NCBI GenBank assembly: GCA_021846565.1
Contig: JAJZWS010000015.1
Location: forward strand, 1-55,165
Length of the DNA: 55,165 nucleotides
Source of the DNA: Bacillota bacterium
Lineage (GTDB): Bacteria; Bacillota; Sulfobacillia; Sulfobacillales; JAIMBI01
Direction of reading: 5' to 3'
In this document: in pieces, positions 34,595 to 43,856 of the stretch
How positions within the stretch are numbered: position 1 is the stretch's first letter
Layout of the letters: each line of letters begins with the position of its first letter
Translations under genes and position numbers: made by a program
Notes under the pieces: generated by a model
Told to the model about the DNA's origin: nothing
The model's input: only the letters and a program-made list of their open reading frames with translations
Database searches by the model: none

Positions 34595-35937
34595 GCGCCG
34601 CGAAACCGGGGCAGGTAGACCGCGTGGGCCTCCAGCAGGTCATCCAGCAGCGCCTCGGCCACCCCCGCGCTGGGCACCAAGGGGTTGTTGACGAGCGCCG
34701 TGAGCGCCAGGGCCCGCGACCCTTGGAGCGCGGCCGCAATGGTCAGGCGTTCGTACGCCTTGACCTGCTGCACCAGTCCCGCCACGGCGGCTGGCAGCGG
34801 ACCCACCGCCAGGGGACGCGGCCCCCGGCCGTCTATGAGCGCTGACACTTCAATGACCGCCGTCGCGGGCAACTCGGGGACCACGGTGCCGTTGGGCAGG
34901 TTCACCGCCAGTTCGGTCGGGTGGTCCTGCGCCAACGCCCGGATGAGTTCGATGGCCACCGTCGAATAGTACGCGCCGCCCCGTTCCGACAGGCCAGGCG
35001 GCAGGCGGGTCTCGTCCGGCACGCGATAGTGGTCAAACAGCTCCGGCTCCAGCCGCAGCAGGTAGTCCGCGCGCGTGCCCCGGCCCTCCGCCACATCGCG
35101 CTCCTGTTCGGCCCGCATCCGGTCCGCCTGCCAGTAGTACCGGAGGTAGGGGCTGGGCAGCTGCCCCAACGCCGCCGCGAGGGTGGGGCCGTACTGGTTG
35201 GCGGGCACTTCCGGGCGGTCGGCCCACCGGGGGTCCCCAACGCCGCTGGCACCCAACATCTGCGCGGTCACCTCGGAGCCGTCCATATACACGCGCGCAA
35301 ACGACAGATGGTTCAGCCCGATGACGTCGAGACCCACCCGCGAGACATCCACCTCCAGCGCCTCGGCCACCATGCGGCGGGCGATGTAGGGGCCGTTGCA
35401 CAGCCCAATCACCCGCGGGCCCGCCACCTGGCCAACGGCCTCGGTGATCACCCCCGCGGGGTTGGTGAAGTTCAAAATCCAGGCCGACGGGGCGTCGGCC
35501 CGAATCGCCTGCGCCATCGCCACCGCGACCGGCACCGTGCGAAGCGCCTTGGAAAATCCTCCGGGCCCCACGGTCTCCTGGCCGACGATGCCGTGCCGCA
35601 GCGGCACATGCTCATCGCGGGCGCGGGCAGCGAGCCCCCCCACCCGGTACTGCGTCAGCACAAAGTCCGCGCCGGAAAACGGTTGCGGACACTCTGGCAG
35701 CAGGGCCCCTTCCACCACCACCCCGCGGCCGGCCTGCGCGGCCAGCCGCTGGCCAAACGCCGTGATGGCGAGAAGCTTCTCGCGTCCCGCCGGCACGTCC
35801 AGCAGGCGGACCCGCGCCACCGGCAAGTGCTCATCGTGGAGGAGCCCCATCAGCAGTTCCCCCGTGTACGCACTGCCGCCGCCCACCACCACCACTTCGA
35901 GTCCCGTGGACTTGCCGGACCCGGCGGAACCGCTCAT
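34591..35937 (-). CDS. Family 4 glycoside hydrolase (6-phospho-beta-glucosidase-like)
   Basis: A 448-residue NAD- and metal-dependent GH4 enzyme. N-terminal VVVVGGGSAYTGELLMGL binds NAD. Catalytic/metal residues lie in ILNFTNPAG, VIGLCNGPYIAR (Cys) and VIGLNHLSFARVY (His). GH4 enzymes cleave glycosides by a redox mechanism and many need a 6-phosphate. The ATG at 35937, after GAGGTG, is preferred to an upstream in-frame start. No PTS gene is nearby, so the substrate may instead be unphosphorylated or phosphorylated by the adjacent kinase. Confidence 0.9.
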   Translation of the reverse strand: MSGSAGSGKSTGLEVVVVGGGSAYTGELLMGLLHDEHLPVARVRLLDVPAGREKLLAITAFGQRLAAQAGRGVVVEGALLPECPQPFSGADFVLTQYRVGGLAARARDEHVPLRHGIVGQETVGPGGFSKALRTVPVAVAMAQAIRADAPSAWILNFTNPAGVITEAVGQVAGPRVIGLCNGPYIARRMVAEALEVDVSRVGLDVIGLNHLSFARVYMDGSEVTAQMLGASGVGDPRWADRPEVPANQYGPTLAAALGQLPSPYLRYYWQADRMRAEQERDVAEGRGTRADYLLRLEPELFDHYRVPDETRLPPGLSERGGAYYSTVAIELIRALAQDHPTELAVNLPNGTVVPELPATAVIEVSALIDGRGPRPLAVGPLPAAVAGLVQQVKAYERLTIAAALQGSRALALTALVNNPLVPSAGVAEALLDDLLEAHAVYLPRFRGA

Positions 35938-35974
35938 GTGCACCTCGCGTTTCGTGGGGCCGTAGACAGGCCCC

Positions 35975-36003
35975 GGTATGGATTCCATAGTCTACCACAT
36001 CAA
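35975..36003 (-). promoter_or_regulatory. Candidate promoter and operator of the GH4-kinase operon
   Basis: On the minus strand TTGATG (36003-35998) and CATACC (35980-35975) are 17 bases apart. The 13-base palindrome TATGGATTCCATA (35977-35989) overlaps the -10 end, a site where a sugar-responsive repressor could bind. Confidence 0.45.
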
Positions 36004-36040
36004 TTGAAGCGGATCGCTCCATACGACGAGCATCGCGGCC

Positions 36041-36229
36041 TCATTCGAACAGGGAATGGGCAAACGCATGATGCCTAGTGAGCAACTGGGTTACCCAAAT
36101 CATGTACACTCCACCCAGGAGAAGTACCAAACTCATGGCCTGGACGAAGCCACGCCCATAGCGGCTCGGATATCGGTACAAAAATACCCCCACCGCCATT
36201 ACGGCGAGGCCCAGCACCCAACCCGCCAC
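36041..36229 (-). CDS. Small two-helix membrane protein
   Basis: A 62-residue protein with two hydrophobic helices (WVLGLAVMAVGVFLYRYP and QAMSLVLLLGGVYMIWVTQLL). The GTG start lacks a strong ribosome-binding site. TATAGT upstream on the same strand may be its -10 box. Function unknown. Confidence 0.6.
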   Translation of the reverse strand: MAGWVLGLAVMAVGVFLYRYPSRYGRGFVQAMSLVLLLGGVYMIWVTQLLTRHHAFAHSLFE

Positions 36230-36266
36230 CCGCTCGGCTCGCCCTCGCCGCCCTGACCGTCATCTC

Positions 36267-36272
36267 ACTATA
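36267..36272 (-). promoter_or_regulatory. Candidate -10 box for the small membrane protein
   Basis: TATAGT on the minus strand, 38 bases upstream of the GTG at 36229. The -35 position is a poor match (TCTGAG). Confidence 0.35.
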
Positions 36273-36444
36273 GCACGCCGGCCGTCCGTCTCAGATCCCA
36301 CAAACATGCGCCAAGACGCCCTTTGCGACCGTCGCGACCGTGCGGCGGACGGGGTCCGGAATTAATCGACATCACCGTCGGCCAGCGGTCGCTAACCTTT
36401 TCGGTCCTCCATGCGTTACACTGGGTCAGATACGGAGGTGGACG

Positions 36445-37737
36445 ATGGACGGCCAGAAACGGACGGTGCGCCGCAGATTCCGACCCGGGAGAATGCTGGC
36501 GGTTCTTGCGGGCCTTTTGGTGCTGGGCGGATCGATAGTGGCCGCGAAAACCTTCCTAGAACCCCTGGGAGCTTTTGGGACGCCGACGAAAAACGCCAGC
36601 CCCCAGTACCACCAGTTTGCGTTTCGGCACCGCATTACGATCCTGCTGATGGGCAGTTCGTTGCAGACGGCCGCCAACGGCACGCTCATCACGAACAAGA
36701 ATGCACGCAACCGCACCGACACGATGATTCTCTTGTCGATTGACCCCACCACCAAGCAGGTGGGCGTGCTGTCGATTCCCCGCGACACGCTGGTGAACCT
36801 GCCGGGCGTAGGGGTGACCAAGATTGCAGAAGCCGCCTACGTGGGCGGGCTCCCCGAAGCGGTCCAGGTGGTGCAGTCCACGTTTCACGTGCCGGTGGAC
36901 TACTACGCCTACCTGAGCATGTTTCAGTTCCCCAAGCTCATCAACGACATGGGCGGCCTGGTGGTGGATGTCCCGCACCCCGAGGTGTACCAGCCGTCGG
37001 GCGGCAAGCTGGGCATCGACCTCAAAGCGGGTGTGCAGCGGTTGAACGGGTGGCAGGTGCTGGCCTTCACCCGCTTCCGCCAAACCCAGCAGGGGGACAT
37101 CAGCCGCATTCAGCAGCAGCAAACTGTGTTGCAGGACATTGCACACCAGCTGTTGCAGCCGAAAAACATTCCCCTCATCCCGAAGCTCGTCGGGGACTTC
37201 TCCAACATGGTGAACACCAACATGAGTACGCCCCAGATGCTGTCGTTGGCGCTCTTTTCCAAGCAGATCAACCTGTCGACGATCCGCTACGGCACGGTGC
37301 CGGGCATGGCCACCCAGAACCACGACGCGCTGCTGTCAGGCGTCCTAGACAACTGGACTATGAGTCAGCACCTCACGTCGGTGGTCATTCAAAACGTGCT
37401 GCTGGCCCAGCAGCTCACGGCCACCCAAAAGAAGTCCTTGAAGATTTACGTGGCGAGCGGCACGTCGTCCCTGGCGCCGGCCAACGCCCTGGCCCAACAG
37501 CTGACCAAGTCCGGCTACACCGTCGTGGGTGTAGGCTGGGCCAACACCCACACACACCAGCGGACCGTCATTCTGAACACCACCGGCGACAAGTGGCTGG
37601 ACACGTCGCTCCAGCAGATGGTGGGCAGCAGTGTGGTGCAGTTTACCGCCTACCACACGACGCCGTGGGACCTCAAAATCACGGTGGGCAGCGACTACAC
37701 CGCGCCCACCGGGGGGTCGAGCTCCTCCGGCGGCTAG
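36445..37737 (+). CDS. LCP-family (LytR-CpsA-Psr) cell-wall glycopolymer ligase
   Basis: A 430-residue membrane-anchored protein: a cytoplasmic Arg-rich start, one helix at ~15-35 (MLAVLAGLLVLGGSIVAAK), then the LCP domain. Key motifs are RNRTDTMILLSIDP, VLSIPRDTLV, and LAFTRFRQTQQGDISRIQQQQ. A LytR_C domain follows (IYVASGTSSLAPANALAQQL, then GWANTHTHQ) and a Gly/Ser-rich end. LCP enzymes move undecaprenyl-linked glycopolymers to peptidoglycan, so this is a candidate for attaching the polysaccharide made by the 1-11 kb locus. GGAGGTG precedes the ATG. Confidence 0.93.
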   Translation: MDGQKRTVRRRFRPGRMLAVLAGLLVLGGSIVAAKTFLEPLGAFGTPTKNASPQYHQFAFRHRITILLMGSSLQTAANGTLITNKNARNRTDTMILLSIDPTTKQVGVLSIPRDTLVNLPGVGVTKIAEAAYVGGLPEAVQVVQSTFHVPVDYYAYLSMFQFPKLINDMGGLVVDVPHPEVYQPSGGKLGIDLKAGVQRLNGWQVLAFTRFRQTQQGDISRIQQQQTVLQDIAHQLLQPKNIPLIPKLVGDFSNMVNTNMSTPQMLSLALFSKQINLSTIRYGTVPGMATQNHDALLSGVLDNWTMSQHLTSVVIQNVLLAQQLTATQKKSLKIYVASGTSSLAPANALAQQLTKSGYTVVGVGWANTHTHQRTVILNTTGDKWLDTSLQQMVGSSVVQFTAYHTTPWDLKITVGSDYTAPTGGSSSSGG

Positions 37738-37758
37738 TGGACCAGCCGCTCCGTTCGT

Positions 37759-37784
37759 GTGGCGCCGGCTTAAGCCGGCGCCAC
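37759..37784. terminator. 26-base perfect palindrome between convergent genes
   Basis: The two 13-base arms meet at CTTAAG, forming a hairpin on either strand. It overlaps the last codons and stop of arsC and lies 21 bases past the LCP stop. It is a probable shared transcription end, though no long T-run follows. Confidence 0.6.
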
Positions 37785-38195
37785 TCCTTCTGTCAGCAAC
37801 TCGGTCACCCGCTCCCGGATCTGATCCCGCACGCTGCGAAACACCGCCAGCCGCTCGTCCTCCGTGCCGGTGGCGCGGGCCGGGTCCGGCAGCGGCCAGT
37901 GCAGGCGGCGCACGTGCGCGGGCGTCACCGGACAGCGCTCCCGGGCATCGCCGCACAGCGTCACGACGATATCCGCCGTGTTGAGCCGCTCCGGGTCAAT
38001 GGGCTTGGACTGGTGCCCCGTAAGGTCGATGCCCGCTTCCTCCATCACCCGGATGGCCAGCGGGTTCACCCGCGAGGGTTCCAACCCCCCGCTTTCGGCC
38101 CGCTGGCTCTTGCCGGCCAGCGCATTGAAGAATCCCTCCGCCATCTGGCTGCGGGCCGAATTCCCGGTGCAGATGAAATAAATCCTCTGGGCCAT
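37770..38195 (-). CDS. arsC: Arsenate reductase, thioredoxin-coupled type
   Basis: A 141-residue low-molecular-weight phosphatase-fold arsenate reductase. The P-loop is CTGNSARS with Cys9 as nucleophile. The redox cysteines Cys81 and Cys88 sit in TLCGDARERCPV, the layout of Staphylococcus/Bacillus thioredoxin-linked ArsC. It reduces arsenate to arsenite. No arsR or arsB is adjacent; it follows dinB by 75 bases on the same strand. Arsenic resistance is common in metal-rich acidic habitats. Confidence 0.93.
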   Translation of the reverse strand: MAQRIYFICTGNSARSQMAEGFFNALAGKSQRAESGGLEPSRVNPLAIRVMEEAGIDLTGHQSKPIDPERLNTADIVVTLCGDARERCPVTPAHVRRLHWPLPDPARATGTEDERLAVFRSVRDQIRERVTELLTEGVAPA

Positions 38196-38270
38196 GTTGC
38201 GGCCTCCTTCTTATCCTTGTCGGTGCGAATCGCGTGTGGGTGTCGAACCCGCCCGGAGAACCCCGGCGCC

Positions 38271-39533
38271 TCACGGGTCACGCTCCCCGGGACGTGGCGC
38301 CTCGTCCGCGTGGTCCCGTTCAAAGGACGATCCCCCCAGCTCCGGGGCTTGGGCCAATAGGCGGGCGGGCCTAATGGCCTCCGCACCAAACCGTTGCCGA
38401 ATCCGGTCAATGGCGTCGGCGCGCGCGGCCTCAGCCCGGGCCGCCCCGCCCGGCGCATCCCCCCAGTCGAGCCGCGTCTGGACCGATTCTGGTGCCCAGC
38501 CACTCACGGTGAGCCCCAAGAGACGGACCGGGTCCGGGTGCGGCCGGGTTTCAAATAGGCGAACAGCCGCGCGGTACAGCGGATCCGTATAGCAGGTGGC
38601 GGACTCGAGCTGCATCTGGTGGGTGTGGTTCACGAACCGGTGGGTCTTGTATTTCAGCGCCACGGTGCGCCCGGACAGTCCCGCCGCACGGAGCCGGCTG
38701 GCGACGTGGTCCGCCAGCGCCAGCAGCACCGGCCGCGCGTCCCGGGCCGCCGTCACATCCTGCGCCAGCGTGGTTTCCGCCCCCACGGAGCGCGTATCGG
38801 TGGGCGTCGGCTGCATGACGGGGGTGGGGTCCTGGCCGCGAGCCCGCTCCCGAAGCATGCGCCCGCTCTGACCCAGCCAGGCGATGAGGCGCGCGTCATC
38901 CAGCGCCGCCAGCTGACCAACGGTCTCGATGCCGTGGCCATGCAGGCGCTCGGTCAATTTGGGGCCGACACCATACAGATCGCCTACCGGACGCGGCCAG
39001 AGGCGCGCGGGCACCTCGGCCGGCCACAGCACCGTGATGCCGGCCGGCTTGCTCCAATCGCTCACCTGTTTGGCCAGCATTTTATTGGCGCTTACCCCTA
39101 CGCTCACCGTGAGGCCGCACGCTGCCTGCACCGCGACCTGCAGTGCCCGGGCCGCTTGGATAGGGTCCGGCCCCCACAAATGCCAACCCCCGGTCATGTC
39201 CAGCCACGCCTCATCAATTGAGAGGGGCTCCACCAGCGGCGAAAAGGCGGGAAAGACGGCGCGCATCTGGCGTGAGCGCTGACGATAGAGGGTGGGAGCG
39301 GGAGGCACCACCACCAGCGTGGGGCACAGCCCGAGCGCGCGGCCCAGCGGCATGGCGGTGCGAATGCCGAAGGCGCGCGCCGGGTAGCTCGCGGTCAACA
39401 CCACGCCGTGGCGCTCCGACGGGTTGCCGGCCACCACCATGGGCACCGTGGCCAAGCGGGGATCCTCCGCGATGTGGCAGGCGGCAAAGAAGGCATCCGC
39501 ATCACAGTGAAACACCACGGGATCGCTGGCCAC
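38271..39533 (-). CDS. dinB: DNA polymerase IV (Y-family translesion polymerase)
   Basis: A 420-residue Y-family polymerase. The catalytic acidic residues are in VVFHCDADAFFAACH (Asp11, Asp13) and VEPLSIDEAWLDMTG (Asp-Glu). Palm/thumb motifs include SVGVSANKMLAKQVSDWSKP and the helix-hairpin-helix DLYGVGPKLTERL. The little-finger domain follows. It copies damaged DNA with low fidelity. The GTG start follows GGGGAGGGG. A beta-clamp motif at the C-terminus is not obvious. Confidence 0.93.
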   Translation of the reverse strand: MASDPVVFHCDADAFFAACHIAEDPRLATVPMVVAGNPSERHGVVLTASYPARAFGIRTAMPLGRALGLCPTLVVVPPAPTLYRQRSRQMRAVFPAFSPLVEPLSIDEAWLDMTGGWHLWGPDPIQAARALQVAVQAACGLTVSVGVSANKMLAKQVSDWSKPAGITVLWPAEVPARLWPRPVGDLYGVGPKLTERLHGHGIETVGQLAALDDARLIAWLGQSGRMLRERARGQDPTPVMQPTPTDTRSVGAETTLAQDVTAARDARPVLLALADHVASRLRAAGLSGRTVALKYKTHRFVNHTHQMQLESATCYTDPLYRAAVRLFETRPHPDPVRLLGLTVSGWAPESVQTRLDWGDAPGGAARAEAARADAIDRIRQRFGAEAIRPARLLAQAPELGGSSFERDHADEAPRPGERDP

Positions 39534-39592
39534 GCCGTCCCCTCCCCGCCTATCCTACCAGGATGCCTGGCTGCGGGTGGGCGCAAGGGCGA

Positions 39593-40192
39593 TCAGCCCA
39601 CCGTGAGGTGCGCCATGATGAGGACGATCAAGACCTGCAGACTGCCCTGCACCGCAGCCAGTCGAAAGATCACGGTATTGGCCCGCTGGATGCGGGCGGC
39701 ATCCGGCTCGCGCCGTGCCAGTTCACCGGCGATGCGCCACTCGTTCCAGCTGATCGCCGCGCCCTGCACCACCAGGATGACGGACACCCCGATGGCCACG
39801 CTGACCCATGCCAAGTCGGGGCTTCCCGGCGACAGAAACCCGAAGGCATGCGCCAGAAACCATCCCCCCACCACACTGGTGAACGCCACCGTGGGCATGT
39901 ACAAGAGCGTCCTGGGCACAAGGTACCGCATCAGGGCGCGCCGTTCGGCCGGAGTGATGCGTCGGAGCACCGGGCCCAGGATAAATCCCAGGAACAGGTC
40001 AGCGCCGGTCCAGAGCATGCCCGCCATGACGTGGCTGTAGTCTAGGAGATAGAGATTTTTGGTGACGACGGCCACCCCCGTGACGAGAGGGAGAATCAGG
40101 ATCCACCAGGTCAGCTGCCGCCAGCGGCCTTGGGCCCCTGGCGGCTGTCGCCCGTTGTACCCGTCATGAGTTTTCGCTCTACCCCGGTTCAT
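39593..40192 (-). CDS. Membrane protein, DUF2269-like
   Basis: A 199-residue protein with about five membrane helices (LTWWILILPLVTGVAVV, the conserved-looking SHVMAGMLWTGADLFLGFILGPVLRR, TLLYMPTVAFTSVVGGWFLAHA, WVSVAIGVSVILVVQG and the C-terminal FRLAAVQGSLQVLIVLIMAHL). HVMAGMLWTGADLFLGF with His and Trp resembles DUF2269/CopD-like proteins. The ATG at 40192 follows AAGGAGG. Function unknown. Confidence 0.75.
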   Translation of the reverse strand: MNRGRAKTHDGYNGRQPPGAQGRWRQLTWWILILPLVTGVAVVTKNLYLLDYSHVMAGMLWTGADLFLGFILGPVLRRITPAERRALMRYLVPRTLLYMPTVAFTSVVGGWFLAHAFGFLSPGSPDLAWVSVAIGVSVILVVQGAAISWNEWRIAGELARREPDAARIQRANTVIFRLAAVQGSLQVLIVLIMAHLTVG

Positions 40193-40421
40193 GCGATGCA
40201 CCTCCTTGAACCCCTGAGCGTATCCGGGTCACCCGCCCACTATAGATCTCTTGGAGGGGCCCCTTGATGACACCGGCCTGCGCGCACCGCCGGTGAAAGG
40301 CGCCACTCGCTGGCTCCGAGCCGGTGTTTGTGGTAGTTTACCAGCGTCGTACCCGTCACAGCATTTGCCCGGAAGCATCCTGAATCCTCTCCCACCAAAT
40401 GCATCTTACGGAGTGAACACC

Positions 40422-41674
40422 ATGCCCCGTGCGCCGAAACCGGCCCTAAAGCCCACGCCCCCCTCAGGTTGGCAGGAGCTTCGCGCAATTCTCTCCCCCA
40501 AGACGTCCGTGCTGTTTATGGCGTCGTTGCTCACACCCGCCGCCGCCTTCATGCTGTATCCGTTTTTGACGATTTACTTCACCCACACGCTGGGGATGGC
40601 CATCGCGGTGGCCGGGACCCTGCTGTCGGTTCGGTTTCTAGCCACTGCCACGCTGTCGTTTGTCGGCGGATGGGCCTCGGACCGATACGGGCTGGTGCCG
40701 GTGTACGTGCTGGCGGGCGTGGTGACCGCGGTGGCGCTCTGGCTAATGGCTTATGAACACAGCGGGGTGGTTCTGGCGCTGCTCCTGGTCGTGCTGGGCA
40801 TTTCGGCCGCGACGGTCAACGCGAACGTTCGTGGGCTGGCGAATCTGGGCGTTCCCGCAGCGCATCGGGCGACGGTGCAGAACTACGTGCACTGGCTCAA
40901 CAATGTCGGTATGGCGATGGCGCTGCCGTTCTCGGCGTTTCTCCTGCACGCGGGCTCGTCCCGCCTGCCCTTTTTCGTGGCGGCCGGAGGCTATCTCGCC
41001 ATGGCGGCGGTCGTCGCGTGGGGGTTCCGGTCGGATGCGGCACCCTCAAGCGTGGCGGCCACCGGGTCCAATCCGTGGACCATCGTGCGGGCGACCGAGC
41101 TTTTCGCCTCCTCATGGCCGCTTTTCTGCTGTGGGTGGCGGTAGAGATGCAGTTTGAATCGAACATTCCCCTGGACCTGTCGCGCCATTTTCCTCACGGC
41201 GCTGAGCTGTATGGCACGCTCGGCATGCTGGACCTTATCATCGTGTTTGTCTTGCAGCTGATAGTGAGCCACTGGCTGGCCAAGGTGACGTCTCCCTGGT
41301 ACGGGTACCTCGGCTTTCTCCTGCTGGGTGGACTGATCCTCGGAGGACTCTGGCAAACCGTTTTCGGTTGGACCCTGGCCATCATCTTGCTGAGCGTGGG
41401 CGAAGTGTTCAGCATCAGCCAGATCATGGGGCTGATGGGTGTGCTGCCCCAGGAGGGGCAGCAGGGCAGCTATTTTGCCCTATTTGGCATGGTGCAGGGG
41501 CTGGGTACCTTTGTCGCGTACGCTGTGGGGAGCACCGCGTACCAGGGGCTGGGGCCGGGGGTGTTGTTCACGCTGTGCCTGCTCGCCGCAGCCGCGTCTG
41601 CGGTGCTGTATCGACAGGCCCATCACGTCCACGCCCGGCCTGCGGCCGCCCGGTTGTTGACGCGGCAAGGCTGA
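40422..41674 (+). pseudogene. MFS transporter, single frameshift
   Basis: The ATG at 40422 follows GGAGTG. The first frame gives six to seven helices (SKTSVLFMASLLTPAAAF-like start, GGWASDRYGLVPVYV, LLLVVLGISAATVNANVRG), then breaks near 41105 at GAGCTTTTCGCC. A second frame carries the rest, beginning RLLMAAFLLWVAVEMQFES and ending LTRQG. The joined protein would be a typical ~415-residue drug/MFS permease. The lesion lies next to a TTTT run, so an error in the sequence is possible. Confidence 0.85.
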
Positions 41675-41740
41675 CCGAGGGTCCGCCTGCGGGCTCGGCG
41701 CCACCGGCCCCGTCGAAGTTACATCATGACAAGATACTAT

Positions 41741-41769
41741 TTGCCTATGCGCCCTATCCATGCCATACT
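41741..41769 (+). promoter_or_regulatory. Promoter for the 79-residue protein gene
   Basis: TTGCCT (41741-41746) and CATACT (41764-41769) are separated by 17 bases. Between this and the start codon are three closely spaced GTTC-type repeats (about 41789-41811), which might bind a regulator. Confidence 0.5.
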
Positions 41770-41836
41770 GAATGTGTCCCATACGTTCCGTTCTGTTCGG
41801 TTCTGTTCCAGTAGTGGCGTTCACAGGAGGGAAACC

Positions 41837-42076
41837 ATGAACATCAAGGAAGTTGACGGGGAACCCTCGATGTCTCGTCGGGGCCGGTTATCTCCCTTTC
41901 AGCCCGTATACGACCGTCTGGCTAAGCTGGACGATAGCAAATGGCTGGAGGTCACTGCGGATTCCGAGGAGGAATTCCACAAGCTGCTCACAAGTTTTCG
42001 AGCCCATCGCAACCCCAAGATGCGGACTCGGACCAAGGACAACACGGTCATTTTTGTGCAGGAGCGGCGCCAGTAG
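41837..42076 (+). CDS. Small hypothetical protein, 79 residues
   Basis: The start is fixed by AGGAGGG seven bases upstream. The protein is charged and compact: SPFQPVYDRLAKLDDSKWLE, then a helix EEEFHKLLTSFRAHRNPKM and a final strand NTVIFVQER. It looks like an alpha/beta single domain, perhaps nucleic-acid or ribosome associated, but I recognise no family. It has its own promoter and hairpin, so it is a stand-alone unit. Confidence 0.72.
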   Translation: MNIKEVDGEPSMSRRGRLSPFQPVYDRLAKLDDSKWLEVTADSEEEFHKLLTSFRAHRNPKMRTRTKDNTVIFVQERRQ

Positions 42077-42117
42077 GCACCCGCACCATGTCCTTTCGAT
42101 GGATTCCCCCCTCCGCC

Positions 42118-42153
42118 GGTGCCCCTCTCTCGCTCGAGCGAGAGAGGGGCACC
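42118..42153. terminator. 36-base perfect palindrome
   Basis: Two 18-base arms meet at CTCGAG. It lies 42 bases after the small gene on the plus strand and 11 bases before the end of the AlkZ-like remnant on the minus strand. It can act as a bidirectional transcription end, but lacks T-runs. Confidence 0.65.
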
Positions 42154-42163
42154 ATACGGGTAG

Positions 42164-43112
42164 CTAGGCCTCCCAACGGAGAGCGAGGCGGCCGGCCAGC
42201 CCGTTCCGCGGCAACCCTGCTGCTTCTGCCATGACTGCGCCGCACGCCCTTGGTCGCAGGTGTCGCCGAGGGTCGGGCCTGCCCGCCACCACGTCCTTAC
42301 CACGTCGCCGTCCAGCAACCGTCCGCCCGGCCATACCGAAAGCGTCCACCACGCGTGCCGCCGGCTGGCCTCCGGCACCATCAACTCCCAATCCGCCCCC
42401 TGCCACAGGAGATAGGCGTCGCCGGTCGGCAGCCCTCTCTCCCGCTGATGCCCGGACGCTGTCCTCGTCCTCGGTGAGGATCCAGGCCTTACCTGCTGGC
42501 ACCCGCACTGGAGTCCGGTGGCAGTCCTCCGTCACCCACGTAGCCGCGCCCGCCCTCCCAAAGCCTCCGGCGTGGTTGGCGCAGATGTGCAGACAGCGGG
42601 CCAAAAGCTCTGCTCGCGTGCCTCGGCACGCATATGTCCGGGGCGGCCACTGTCCGGCGCGCCCCATCCCACCGCATGACCACGGTGCGCCTGGGCGCAC
42701 CGTATCGCAGTCGGTTGGGATGAACGCCGAGCCCGCTCCCGGCCTCCCCGTAGGCCAGGCATCGACCATCGAGGTGGCCGTGCGAGGGCTGCTCTACACG
42801 GACGGCACGCTCGGGAGCCCAGGCTTCGTGGGGCAAACTCCCCGCGTGAAGACGGCTTGGTCGCCCGCCGCCAGCACAAACTCATGCAAGCGTGGGCCCC
42901 ACACCTGAACCAGTGAAGGGTCGTCCCACGTCGCGGGCTCGGTTCCCGCCGCCCGTGCGTGGATCCACAGCCGCGCCTGACGCGACATGCTGTCCGGCAG
43001 GCCCGCCTCAGAGATTCCGGGCCGTTGGGAAGCCGCTCGTCCAGCGCCCCCACCCGCCGTCAAAACGCCAGGGCTTGTTCGCGCGTCAGCCCGAGCCGTG
43101 CCCTGGCGCCAT
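42164..43112 (-). pseudogene. AlkZ-like winged-helix DNA-binding protein (DNA glycosylase family), decayed
   Basis: The ATG at 43112 follows AAGGAGG. Pieces matching the HTH_42/AlkZ family appear in order in several frames: LGLTREQALAF followed at once by a TGA stop; VGALDERLPNGPESLRRA; GTEPATWDDPSLVQVWGPRLHEFVLAA; YGEAGSGLGVHPNRLRYGAP; TPVRVPAGKAWILTEDEDSVRA; and finally LPRNGLAGRLALRWE, the family's C-terminal strand. Intact relatives are associated with unhooking DNA crosslinks. Several frameshifts and stops make this a pseudogene. Confidence 0.78.
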
Positions 43113-43201
43113 CCCGTTGACCTCCTTCGCCAACGGCCGCCGCGACCCGTCCGGCTGCAGTGACCGTGGGACCGTTCGTCTGGCAGCGCCGCCGAGGTCG
43201 A

Positions 43202-43825
43202 TCAGAGGGGCAGACCCACCACGCGCGCCGGGTCGCCGTTGCTCCCCGCCACTTTGATGGGCAGGGCCACCAGTTGAAACACGTCGGGCAGCTCCGGCGT
43301 GTATGCGAGATTTTCCACGATAAGACAGTCGCCCCCCAATAGAATGCGGTGCAGCGGAAATGTCTCGGTGTCCACCGGGTCTGCGGACGGAGTGTCCAAC
43401 GCCAACATGGTCACACCCCGGTCCACCAGCCAATGGGCCGCCTCCTCTGTGAGGACTGGGAAGGAGCCAAAATATTCTGGGGTGTTCCACCGCGCATGGG
43501 TGCCGGTGTCCAACACGATCGCCCGGTGATGGCAGTCCTCCCCCAGCTGTGCGACCAACAGATCCACGCCCACCAGAGCCGCCCCCCCGGCATGCACCAC
43601 GTGAGCCGGGCACATGAACCGCGCCAGCGGGTACTCGTGCAGCGAGGGCCGATGGGCAAAGAAATGGAGCGGCCCGTCAATGTGCGTGCCGACATGATTC
43701 CAGAACCGATATTCCGACAGCCCGTAGCCATCGCGGGCCGCTTCCGCAAAATGATGCAGCACCGGGGATGGCTGTCCAGGGTACATCAGCATGTCCTCGG
43801 ACACCGTTCGCGTCAAATCCCACAT
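43202..43825 (-). CDS. Cyclase-family protein (kynurenine formamidase-like)
   Basis: A 207-residue metal-dependent hydrolase of the cyclase family. The signature HVGTHIDGPLHFF (H-x-G-T-H-x-D-x-P-x-H) binds metal, and LTRTVSEDMLMYPGQP is the typical N-terminus. LGGDCLIVENLAY and FQLVALPIKVAGSNGDPARVV follow the family. The ATG is preceded by GAGAGGAGCC. Members hydrolyse N-formylkynurenine or related amides/lactones; no tryptophan-degradation partner is present. Confidence 0.9.
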   Translation of the reverse strand: MWDLTRTVSEDMLMYPGQPSPVLHHFAEAARDGYGLSEYRFWNHVGTHIDGPLHFFAHRPSLHEYPLARFMCPAHVVHAGGAALVGVDLLVAQLGEDCHHRAIVLDTGTHARWNTPEYFGSFPVLTEEAAHWLVDRGVTMLALDTPSADPVDTETFPLHRILLGGDCLIVENLAYTPELPDVFQLVALPIKVAGSNGDPARVVGLPL

Positions 43826-43856
43826 GCGAAGGCTCCTCTCGTATCGCCTCCCGCAA

